DNA of 58,924 nt, taken from positions 1 through 58,924 of the forward strand of contig JAPZUE010000057.1 of assembly GCA_027533385.1 (NCBI GenBank). Direction: 5' to 3'. The notes below the pieces were generated by a model. That model had not been told where the DNA came from. It made no database searches and saw only the letters and a program-made list of their open reading frames with translations. The DNA comes from Rhizobium sp. Lineage in GTDB: Bacteria; Pseudomonadota; Alphaproteobacteria; Rhizobiales; Rhizobiaceae. The position numbers and the translations under genes were made by a program. Below, piece by piece: positions 24,695 through 31,554 of this stretch; the stretch's first letter is position 1; every line of letters begins with the position of its first letter.

Positions 24695-25351
24695 ATGGCG
24701 CTCCCCGATCGCCAGTCGGGAGTTTTCGAGCAGGCGGATCTTAGCCCGGCTGCGATGCGGCACGTCGAGGAAAACGATGCGGAGCCAAAGTTCCGCGCAA
24801 TTCTCGGCAGGGGAGGGACGCGCAGGGGCATTCGGCTGGAAAGCGTCTATTGGGACGGTCTGGCCTGGCTCATTGGCGGTTCGCGCCAGTCGATGGGTGA
24901 CATCGTCGACCAGGCGGCAGCCCAGGTCGGCGAGAACGGGAATCTCGCCTCCATGCTGCGCGTCGTGGCGTTCCGCTGGATGTGGCGTCGGCTGGCGCTG
25001 ATGGAAAACACCTACTCGCTGGAAAACCTGAACGCGCTGATCCAGGCCTGCCCTACACCGGCCATTGTTCTGACCCGCGACAAGAAGATCCAGTTCTTCA
25101 ACGAGCCCTTCATGACGATGCTGAAGCAGCGCCTCGTGCTCGGGAACATCGCACAGCTTTCGGCAGGCTTCCGCTTCGTCCTCGACATGCAGGTTGATGA
25201 AGCGCTCCAGGGTCTGTCGACCAAGGGGAAGATGATCACTACCGGCTTCACCGCCACCTGTGCTGGAAAGCAATTGAGCGGCCAGATGAACCTCGCGATG
25301 GCGCCGAGCCATCAGAAGCAGATGGTCATCGGCTACGTCGTCCGCGGCTGA
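24695..25351 (+). CDS. Ribbon-helix-helix (RHH_4-like) plus PAS-like protein in secretion operon
   Basis: A 218-residue protein with an unusual pairing. Residues about 38-97 fit the RHH_4 family: GIRLESVYWDGLAWLI, then SMGDIVDQAAA and NLASMLRVVAFRWM, a putative DNA-binding or protein-binding fold. Residues about 108-217 look like a PAS domain: LNALIQACPTPAIVLTRDKKIQFFNEPFMTML and ending MVIGYVVRG. No membrane segment or output domain follows. It starts 3 bases after the HlyD stop, so it is made with the exporter and may sense a state and regulate the operon or its substrate. That role is inference; I know no characterised homologue. Confidence 0.75.
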   Translation: MALPDRQSGVFEQADLSPAAMRHVEENDAEPKFRAILGRGGTRRGIRLESVYWDGLAWLIGGSRQSMGDIVDQAAAQVGENGNLASMLRVVAFRWMWRRLALMENTYSLENLNALIQACPTPAIVLTRDKKIQFFNEPFMTMLKQRLVLGNIAQLSAGFRFVLDMQVDEALQGLSTKGKMITTGFTATCAGKQLSGQMNLAMAPSHQKQMVIGYVVRG

Positions 25352-25381
25352 CGCGGAGCCTCGCCAGAGCGAGGGCTCTGG

Positions 25382-26344
25382 TTAGAGCTCCCCGCCTTCT
25401 CCCGGTGCTATGCTGTCGAAGCTCTTCATCGCCATGGCCTTGCCCTTGGTGCGGGTGCCATGCAGGAAGCCGCGTCCATTCGAAATAGAAAACAGCGGCT
25501 GGTAGTCGGGCAGGCGACTGTCTGCGAGAACCTGATCGCGCATGTTGTCCAGGATATAGTGCGTTCCCTGAATCTCGACGGAAAGCACGGCGTGATAGAA
25601 GTGCCGCTTCTTGTCGTAGAGAATGACGAGGGTCATGTCCTGAAGCGAGATTCCCTGGGCCTCGAGCACCGCCATTTTCAGCAGGGCATAATCCTCACAG
25701 TCGCCATACCCGGAGGCGAGCGTCTGGGAAGGAGACGACCATTGGTCGAGCCGACCGTGACTGTCGACATCTTTGCGATACTTGATCCGTCGATTGATCT
25801 CGTGATTGACGAGGTTGAGCTTGTCACGCACCGACGACATGCCGCCGCCGACGGCTGTCCGCTGCACAACGGCATCCGTATCGAAGCAGTTCACGCCGCC
25901 GCATTTGAGCGCCGTGCCCTTCGCGATCTCGGCAAAGGTTGGGGCCGCCTTCTTCAGTGCACCGAGCTTCTTGAAGGGAATGGCGATGGAGCCGAAGACA
26001 TCGTCCGTCTGTGTTCCGCCAGCCTTCGGCGCCAGGTTTTTCTGGGGCTTGGTAACGGCCCCCGTCGAAAGCTCCTTGGCATTCGGAATGAAGGCGACGG
26101 TTTCCGTGGGCGCCGGCTGTGCAAGCAGGCGTGCGGCTTCTTGCCACTGTCTCTCGAAGTTTCCGACGAGATTTGCTCCCAGCGAGGCCACCACGGGACT
26201 CATGCCCAGCACAAGTGTCTGCGCCACCGTCGAGTAGGAGGATAGGGTTTGCGGCATAAGCGGCGTTGCCGTTGCGCCCGAAGGCACCATGGTGGCTGCT
26301 GCGAGAGCCGAGACTGCGATTATGTTATTTTTCTTTTTGAACAT
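25382..26344 (-). CDS. Periplasmic transglutaminase-like cysteine protease (LapG-like, BTLCP)
   Basis: A 320-residue protein with a signal peptide (cleavage near ATA at residue 27) and the bacterial transglutaminase-like cysteine protease domain (about 165-300). The catalytic triad is visible: C216 in GYGDCEDYA, H251 in FYHAVLSV and D266 in ILDNM. LapG proteases cut the N-terminus of LapA-type adhesins to release them from the surface when c-di-GMP is low. It is convergent with the LapEBC-like exporter operon, which fits that role, but no LapD-type receptor is present here. The stretch at 75-160 is longer than in typical LapG. Its ribosome site is buried in a hairpin. Confidence 0.85.
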   Translation of the reverse strand: MFKKKNNIIAVSALAAATMVPSGATATPLMPQTLSSYSTVAQTLVLGMSPVVASLGANLVGNFERQWQEAARLLAQPAPTETVAFIPNAKELSTGAVTKPQKNLAPKAGGTQTDDVFGSIAIPFKKLGALKKAAPTFAEIAKGTALKCGGVNCFDTDAVVQRTAVGGGMSSVRDKLNLVNHEINRRIKYRKDVDSHGRLDQWSSPSQTLASGYGDCEDYALLKMAVLEAQGISLQDMTLVILYDKKRHFYHAVLSVEIQGTHYILDNMRDQVLADSRLPDYQPLFSISNGRGFLHGTRTKGKAMAMKSFDSIAPGEGGEL

Positions 26345-26377
26345 CGCTATTCTCCGATTGTTGCTTGGAGAATAGCG
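26345..26377 (-). promoter_or_regulatory. Shine-Dalgarno-sequestering hairpin before the LapG-like gene
   Basis: On the minus strand CGCTATTCTCC (26377-26367), an 11-base loop and GGAGAATAGCG (26355-26345) form a perfect 11-bp stem whose 3' arm ends directly at the ATG (26344). The only good ribosome site, GGAGAA, lies inside that arm, so the folded leader would block initiation. This suggests translational control by temperature, an RNA-binding protein or an antisense RNA. Confidence 0.8.
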
Positions 26378-26672
26378 CCGTTGTTTGAATTATTGGTTCG
26401 GATACATGACTTCTATACTTTGAATTTCGCGAGATATATTATACTCAAATCCTTTGCGTGATCGTCATATTTCGTTAACCTTGCATTGCCGTCGCCCCGA
26501 TCGCCCAAGGGGATTGGCGCACCCGCACATCCGCCGATTGCGTAAAGCAGCACGGCTGCAGCGGTTACCATGATTACAATCTGCCCAGATATGGAACACT
26601 CTTCCCCTTGCTTCGCCGTGTGCCAGTGCTTACGGTTCGCCGACGGATTGGGAGCGAGACTTAAGCTGCATC
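26378..26672. other. Divergent intergenic region between LapG-like and lipoprotein genes
   Basis: About 295 bp without a gene. The first 90 bases after the hairpin are strikingly AT-rich (around 26385-26470, including GATATATTATACTC), in contrast to the GC-rich surroundings, and are a likely promoter zone. The right half is GC-richer and leads into the lipoprotein ATG at 26673 without a strong Shine-Dalgarno. No operator or RNA gene was recognised. Confidence 0.5.
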
Positions 26673-27848
26673 ATGGTCGTATCAGAACACACCACCCGGA
26701 GCTTATTGCGTGCCGGAGCTTTGGCTCTGTTGCTTGCGGGCCTTTCTTCGTGCCAGACCGATGACTTCAAGCCTGCGGGCGGAGCTGGCGCAGCTCCAGC
26801 CGCTACCACAGTCAGCGACGCGGGTCTCTATAACCAGACTTTGGGCTCGGGTTCGGTGAAGGTCGCCTATCTCGGCGTTCGCCGGGCGGATCAGCCGAGC
26901 CGGCAGGCCGATACCGAATTCCGGGATGGCGCCGCCTTGGCCGTCAATACGCTGGGCTCCGACGTCGTGCGGCTCACAATGCTGGAGGCGACGGAAAAGC
27001 CGGAGGCGATTGAGGCTGCAGCAAAGACGCTGGCGCGCGAGCAGGTGTCCCTGATCATCACGACGGCACGGGGCGCGGAGTTCGAGGCGATCCAGCGCGG
27101 TCTTGGTGGCTTGCAGGTCCCGATGATCGCGTTTCAGACGAATGAAGCCGTCCTTCCCCAAAACGTCTATCCCTTCCTGTCGAGCCCTGCCGACAGCCTT
27201 ATCGAAGGCGCTTCCTTTGCCATGGCTGAAGGCGCGACACATGCGATTATCCTCGCATCTTCGCCTGCTGAAAAAGCACAGGCAGAGCGCATTGCGCAGC
27301 AGATCAAGGCTTTTGGCGGCAAGGTTGAGCCGATCATCGAAGTTGCGGGCGGCGCGGTGCCGGCGCGCGGTCTGACATCTTGGAGCAAGGCGGACATGGT
27401 TGTCTTGATGCCCGGCATCAAGGCGCCCGGCGAACTGTTGAGAAAGACCGACGCCGCCAAGCCCCCACGCCCGGGGCGCAAGGTTGTCGCAAGTGCTGTC
27501 CTGACACCACAGGACCTGAACGAGGCGAAGCTGACGGGCAGTATTGTCTGTCGTTACGACCAGAACGTCCAGGCGCGCATCGGAAGCCGTTACATGTCCA
27601 GCTACGGCATGCCCGCTTCCGCCCATGCGGGCTATGGATTTGATGCCATGGCGATGGCGATTGGGCTTGCCGGTCGCTATGGTGAGGTCGCCTTCGCTCC
27701 GGAGCGGATCATGTCCCCGGATGGCTTCTCCGGCTCGCTTGGTGTCTTCCGCCTGGAAGGTGAACGCAAGATCCGCCGCAACTGCGATATCTTCAAGGTT
27801 GCCAAAGGCTCCTACGTCTTTTTCCAGAAGGCGCCCCCAACGCTCTGA
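26673..27848 (+). CDS. Lipoprotein with periplasmic binding-protein type I fold
   Basis: A 391-residue predicted lipoprotein. The signal sequence ends in the lipobox LAGLSSC with lipidation at C27, followed by a Gly/Ala/Pro-rich linker to about residue 48. The rest resembles Peripla_BP_6 or LppC-like binding folds: VKVAYLGVRRA, FRDGAALAVNTLG, LIITTARGAEFEAIQ, VPMIAFQTNEAVLPQNVYPFL, then GYGFDAMAMAIGLA and SGSLGVFRLEGERKIRRNCDIFKV. In other bacteria such proteins include activators of penicillin-binding proteins and amino-acid receptors. No transporter genes are adjacent, so an envelope-assembly or sensing role is more likely than import, but function is open. Confidence 0.8.
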   Translation: MVVSEHTTRSLLRAGALALLLAGLSSCQTDDFKPAGGAGAAPAATTVSDAGLYNQTLGSGSVKVAYLGVRRADQPSRQADTEFRDGAALAVNTLGSDVVRLTMLEATEKPEAIEAAAKTLAREQVSLIITTARGAEFEAIQRGLGGLQVPMIAFQTNEAVLPQNVYPFLSSPADSLIEGASFAMAEGATHAIILASSPAEKAQAERIAQQIKAFGGKVEPIIEVAGGAVPARGLTSWSKADMVVLMPGIKAPGELLRKTDAAKPPRPGRKVVASAVLTPQDLNEAKLTGSIVCRYDQNVQARIGSRYMSSYGMPASAHAGYGFDAMAMAIGLAGRYGEVAFAPERIMSPDGFSGSLGVFRLEGERKIRRNCDIFKVAKGSYVFFQKAPPTL

Positions 27849-27905
27849 TCACCACAGTGTGACCTGATCTGCAGGCCGTCATCCTTCGTTTACATTGTCG
27901 TCAAA

Positions 27906-27926
27906 CCGACACATCCTATGTGTCGG
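27906..27926. promoter_or_regulatory. Perfect 21-bp palindrome upstream of cytochrome b561
   Basis: CCGACACAT (27906-27914), CCT, ATGTGTCGG (27918-27926): 9-bp perfect arms around a 3-base centre, 58 bp after the lipoprotein stop and 29 bp before the b561 start. No T-run follows, so an operator for a dimeric repressor is more likely than a terminator. Confidence 0.65.
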
Positions 27927-27955
27927 GTGACTGATGTGCTGCAGACGAGGAGGTC

Positions 27956-28528
27956 GTGGGCACAAACGGTCTGGGATCGGAGCGTGATCGGATGAACGGT
28001 GCAAAATCGACGGGCGAAGGCGAGCGCTATGCGGGCTCGCTGCGCATTCTTCACTGGCTGATTGCAATCCTTGTTCTGATGACATGGCCGCTCGGCCAGA
28101 TGATCGGCTTCGTCAAGGATGACGTGAAGCTGGACTTCTATCTGATCCATGAAAGCCTGGGCTTCCTGGTGCTCTGGCTGATGCTGCTGCGTATCGGTGC
28201 CAGACTTACAAGTCGCGCGCCCTTGGTCGAGGCGCCCCCGCTCGAAAAGACTGTGGCCCATGCGGTGCACGGCCTTCTCTATCTCTTCCTGATCATCATG
28301 CCTGTGTCCGGCTTCCTTGCCACCAATGCGCATGGCTTTCCGCTGAAATTGTTCGGTCTCTTTACGGTCTGGAGCCCGATCGGCAAGTCGCCGGATATCG
28401 CCTTCACGCTTTCGGCAATTCACACCTGGAGCGCATGGATCCTTTTGGGTCTCTTTGCGTTGCATTTCGCGGCGGTCATCTTCCACCACGTGATCCGCCG
28501 TGACCGCACGCTCTACCGAATTTTGTAA
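27956..28528 (+). CDS. Cytochrome b561 family membrane protein
   Basis: A di-heme inner-membrane cytochrome of the prokaryotic b561 type (190 residues from the GTG at 27956, or 178 from the ATG at 27992). Four membrane helices are visible, with heme-ligand His candidates in LRILHWLIA, DFYLIHESLGF, AHAVHGLLYLF and LHFAAVIFHHVIRR. Members carry electrons from quinol to periplasmic acceptors or from superoxide to quinone. GAGGAGG lies just before the GTG, and GGAG lies before the ATG, so the start is unsettled. A palindrome just upstream may control it. The RibD-like gene starts 18 bases after its stop and may be co-transcribed. Confidence 0.9.
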   Translation: MGTNGLGSERDRMNGAKSTGEGERYAGSLRILHWLIAILVLMTWPLGQMIGFVKDDVKLDFYLIHESLGFLVLWLMLLRIGARLTSRAPLVEAPPLEKTVAHAVHGLLYLFLIIMPVSGFLATNAHGFPLKLFGLFTVWSPIGKSPDIAFTLSAIHTWSAWILLGLFALHFAAVIFHHVIRRDRTLYRIL

Positions 28529-28546
28529 TCTTCAGGGCTTGATAGA

Positions 28547-29356
28547 ATGCGTAACATCGACATGACGGATCAGCTGTGGGCGCGCCTCCTTGCCATGCGT
28601 GGCAACAAGAGCCCCGTCGTCCTGGATGACGCTGACCCCGTGATGGCGCTTTACGCTCCGATCGCATCGGCCGATCGCCAGTTCGTCCTTGCCCAGGTGG
28701 GGCAATCCCTCGACGGTCGAGTCGCAACGCCCTCCGGTGATGCACGCGACATCTCCGGACCGGAGGGTATCGCCCATCTCCATCGCTGCCGTGCCCTGGT
28801 GGAAGCTGTCATCGTTGGGGTCGGAACTGTCAAATGCGATGATCCGAGGCTCTCTGTGCGTGCCGTCAAAGGACCGAACCCCGTTCGTGTGGTCATCGAC
28901 TGTCGCGCCGAACTGACGGGCGAGGAGCGGCTATTCCGCGACGGTGGTGCGCCGGTCATTCTGGTGCAGGGACATGACACGCCGGAAAAGCCCTACGATG
29001 CCGATGTTGTCAGGGTCCGTCACAACACGAGCGGCCTCGACCCGCAGGAAATCCTCGACGCGCTGGCATCGCGTGGCCTTCATCGCATACTGGTCGAAGG
29101 TGGTGCCAGGACCATTGCGCGCTTCATCGAAGCTGATCTCGTCGACAGGCTTCACGTTTCGATTGCTCCGCTGATCATCGGCTCCGGACCGACCGGCATC
29201 ACCCTACCGCCGATCGAACGGCTTTCGAGCGCCCACAGGCCGGCAGCCCGCGTCTATACCCTTGGCAGCGACATCGTTTTCGACTGCGATCTGCGCAACA
29301 AGGTCGCTTCAAAAGCGGGGCAGGGCGAGAATGTCCGTGTGGCCGACCACGCATGA
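28547..29356 (+). CDS. RibD C-terminal-domain reductase (no deaminase domain)
   Basis: A 269-residue protein made almost wholly of the dihydrofolate-reductase-like RibD_C domain: FVLAQVGQSLDGRVAT near residues 45-60, AVIVGVGTVKCDDPRLSVR with the substrate-binding Asp/Pro pattern, NPVRVVIDCRAEL, and HRILVEGGARTIARFIEADLVDRLHV. The cytidine-deaminase half of RibD (HAE and PCxxxG) is absent. Stand-alone reductases of this kind act on the ribosylamino-pyrimidine phosphate made by GTP cyclohydrolase II. A GTP cyclohydrolase II gene lies 3.4 kb away, making a shared pathway plausible. Its last 48 bases overlap the convergent methyltransferase gene. Confidence 0.87.
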   Translation: MRNIDMTDQLWARLLAMRGNKSPVVLDDADPVMALYAPIASADRQFVLAQVGQSLDGRVATPSGDARDISGPEGIAHLHRCRALVEAVIVGVGTVKCDDPRLSVRAVKGPNPVRVVIDCRAELTGEERLFRDGGAPVILVQGHDTPEKPYDADVVRVRHNTSGLDPQEILDALASRGLHRILVEGGARTIARFIEADLVDRLHVSIAPLIIGSGPTGITLPPIERLSSAHRPAARVYTLGSDIVFDCDLRNKVASKAGQGENVRVADHA

Positions 29357-30106
29357 GCTGCCGCTCTCGCTGATCTTGTCCAGTCGAAACTCCAACCAGG
29401 CCTGGATCTCATGCTCGGTCAGCGAGCCGATCTCTGAAAGCGGCCGCCGAAGCCCATCCAGGAATGCCATTTGTAGATCGCCATCCTCGGGGCCCATGAT
29501 CCATGGACTGCTGGCGATCGCGATATCATAGCCGGCTGACGCAAAGCGCTGGCGCAGATGTTCTGTGGCATCGGGGCCGAGCGCTGGTCCGAACCCCTTG
29601 TCGTAATGCTGGTGACGATTGAAATCGGCGGCAACCTGCTGATCGAGCGGATGGACGATCGACCATTCCATCACACCGTCATAATTGAGTGCTGCGTAGA
29701 GACCTGTGCTGCTTGCCGACAGGCTATGGGTGAACCTGTCGCAGAAGGCCGCCGAGCAGAGATCGAAAAGCGCAGACGCCGTGACCACGTCGACCTCTGA
29801 GAGGTCGAGGCTCTCGATCGCGTTCAGATCGAATTGCCGGAATGTGACATCAGCAACCTTGCCAATCCGTCGCTCTGCCTCCGCGAGAAGCAGCGGGTCA
29901 TAATCCAGCAGGTGCCAGCGCACGCCGGCAGGCAGATGGTTCGACAGACTGCGAAACGTGGAGCCGGTCCCGCAGCCGATATCGAGGACGACAGGGCGGT
30001 CGCTCTTATCCAGGATGCCAGCCAGCTGCTGCACGAGCGGCATGGCCCTTGCGCGCATGTCGACCGGTTCGCGAAGTGCCAGCCAATCCTTGTCGAAGCC
30101 ACTCAT
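29309..30106 (-). CDS. Class I SAM-dependent methyltransferase
   Basis: A 265-residue Rossmann methyltransferase. SAM motif I is VVLDIGCGTGSTF (near residues 38-50), followed by LLDYDPLLLAEAERR with the acidic ribose-binding Asp and DVVTASALFDLCSA as motif IV. I chose the ATG at 30104-30106 because it overlaps the glycosyltransferase stop by 4 bases; a longer frame upstream is only an overlap. It is the last gene of a four-gene minus-strand operon. The C-terminal part (LDGLRRPLSEIGSLTEHEIQAWLEFRLDK) is shared with methyltransferases of small molecules, and no RNA-binding domain is seen. The acceptor is unknown, probably the product of the cluster. Confidence 0.85.
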   Translation of the reverse strand: MSGFDKDWLALREPVDMRARAMPLVQQLAGILDKSDRPVVLDIGCGTGSTFRSLSNHLPAGVRWHLLDYDPLLLAEAERRIGKVADVTFRQFDLNAIESLDLSEVDVVTASALFDLCSAAFCDRFTHSLSASSTGLYAALNYDGVMEWSIVHPLDQQVAADFNRHQHYDKGFGPALGPDATEHLRQRFASAGYDIAIASSPWIMGPEDGDLQMAFLDGLRRPLSEIGSLTEHEIQAWLEFRLDKISESGSSCVVGHTDILALPRF

Positions 30107-31146
30107 GCGATACCATCCAGTGTGTTTGAAATGATCTTGGCCGTATCGGACCACTCCGGCAGCGCCTCGCCCGCGCGCCGTGCGGCTGCAGCCCGGGCCT
30201 GACGCTCGTCAGCGTCGGTTAGAAGCCGGCGCAGGGCATCTGCAAAGGCTTTGCTGTCGTCGACCGGGACCAGCATGCCTGCGTCGTCCGGCACGACGTC
30301 GGGAACGGCTCCGGCGTGGCAAGCGACGATCGGCAGGCCGAAGGAAAGCGCCTCCGCAAACACCATGCCATACCCTTCATAGCGGCTTGCAAGCGCGAAG
30401 ATGTCGGATGAGGCGTAGAAGTCTCTGGGGTCGTCCACCTCGCCCAGCAAGTCGACGCGCCCCGTCAGCTCCAGCGCCTCGACCTGACGGGCTAGCGCTG
30501 CAGCCGTCGACGGATCGAGTGTCTTGCTGCCGATGATGACGGCCTGCCACTCCAGGTCTTCGATGGATTTGAGCGCTGCCAGCAGCACATCATGACCCTT
30601 CCGGCGCGACAGAGTTCCGACGGAAAGGATGCGCGGGATTTCGCCGGTGTTGCGAGTATGGCGCGACCTTTCGGTGCCCGGCAAAGCCACGGTGATGGCC
30701 GAAGACGAGACCGCATAATTCTGGGCCAGCTCGCGGGCTGTCATTGGCGATGTCACGAGCACATGCCGTGCCCCTTCGAGCGCCAGCCGCTCGCTTTTGC
30801 GCAACCACTCCTGCTCGTCTGCGGAGAGCCCCGTCTCGAGCGCGAGCGGATGGTGGACAAGGGCCACGATCCGCAGTCGGTCGGCATTTGCACCGACCCA
30901 GGCATCGAGCACCCCGAAGGCCAGTCCGTCGATCAACACGAGCGTCCGATCCGGCAGTGCGGAAAGGACCTCGTTTGCACGCTGCAGTGTCGCCTTCGAG
31001 GGAGCCGGAAAGCCATCACCCAACGGCAAAAGCCTGACCTGCCACCCGAGCGATCGAAGGCCGTCGATGACCTTGCGGTCGTACCCATAGCCCCCGGTCT
31101 TCAGCGAAAGATCGCCAGGATAGGCGAAAACCAGCGAACGGCTCAA
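30103..31146 (-). CDS. Family 4 glycosyltransferase
   Basis: A 347-residue GT-B fold retaining glycosyltransferase. The N-terminal half has the glycine-rich DLSLKTGGYGYDRKV (12-26) and the C-terminal half the GT4 pattern: PRILSVGTLSRRKGHDVLLAAL, LLGEVDDPRDFYASSDIFALASRYEGYGM with the E-x7-E nucleotide-sugar site in GMVFAEALSFGLPIV, and VPDVVPDDAGMLVP. It overlaps both neighbours by 4 bases, so it is made together with the PTPS-like protein and the methyltransferase. That coupling suggests it glycosylates the small molecule they make, though lipid or cell-surface acceptors cannot be excluded. No membrane helix is present. Confidence 0.9.
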   Translation of the reverse strand: MSRSLVFAYPGDLSLKTGGYGYDRKVIDGLRSLGWQVRLLPLGDGFPAPSKATLQRANEVLSALPDRTLVLIDGLAFGVLDAWVGANADRLRIVALVHHPLALETGLSADEQEWLRKSERLALEGARHVLVTSPMTARELAQNYAVSSSAITVALPGTERSRHTRNTGEIPRILSVGTLSRRKGHDVLLAALKSIEDLEWQAVIIGSKTLDPSTAAALARQVEALELTGRVDLLGEVDDPRDFYASSDIFALASRYEGYGMVFAEALSFGLPIVACHAGAVPDVVPDDAGMLVPVDDSKAFADALRRLLTDADERQARAAAARRAGEALPEWSDTAKIISNTLDGIA

Positions 31147-31541
31147 AGATCGGCCTCGTACCAGCCGCGGGCCGCATGCGACTCGTGCAGGGTGACCTTC
31201 AGGCGGCAGATCCGGTGGCTGCCAGGGCCAAGACGCTTGTCGGAAACGGCCTGTGCCAGCTGGTCGAAGATGTGCTTGGCGATCACCTCTGTCGTGCTCA
31301 CCTTACCTTTGAACACATCGAGTTCATCGAGGTTCTGATAGTTGAGCGGCTTCAGCACCTCGGAAAGCACCGTCGTTGCCGCACCGATATCCACGGCCAG
31401 CCCGTCCTCGTCGACATCCTTGGTGAAGAAGGCGGCGTCCACGACGAAGGTTGCTCCATGCATGCCCTGCGCCGGTCCGAACACGGGGCGCGGCAGGCTA
31501 TGGGCAATCATGATGTGGTCTCGAACTTCAACTGCAAACAT
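31143..31541 (-). CDS. 6-pyruvoyl-tetrahydropterin synthase/QueD homologue with altered active site
   Basis: A 132-residue T-fold protein of the PTPS/QueD family: an N-terminal strand with IMIAHSL, GMHGATFVVDAAF, the middle VDIGAATTVLSEVLKPLNYQNLDEL, TTEVIAKHIFDQLA with the substrate-binding Thr/Glu, and the C-terminal LKVTLHESHAARGWYE with the conserved Glu. Two changes stand out. The second zinc motif is HGA (28-30) instead of HGH, and there is no Cys before it; the only Cys is far away in RICRLKV. It may therefore catalyse a different reaction on a pterin or related substrate. Its start and stop place it mid-operon, overlapping the glycosyltransferase by 4 bases. Confidence 0.82.
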   Translation of the reverse strand: MFAVEVRDHIMIAHSLPRPVFGPAQGMHGATFVVDAAFFTKDVDEDGLAVDIGAATTVLSEVLKPLNYQNLDELDVFKGKVSTTEVIAKHIFDQLAQAVSDKRLGPGSHRICRLKVTLHESHAARGWYEADL

Positions 31542-31554
31542 GAGATCTCTTTCG

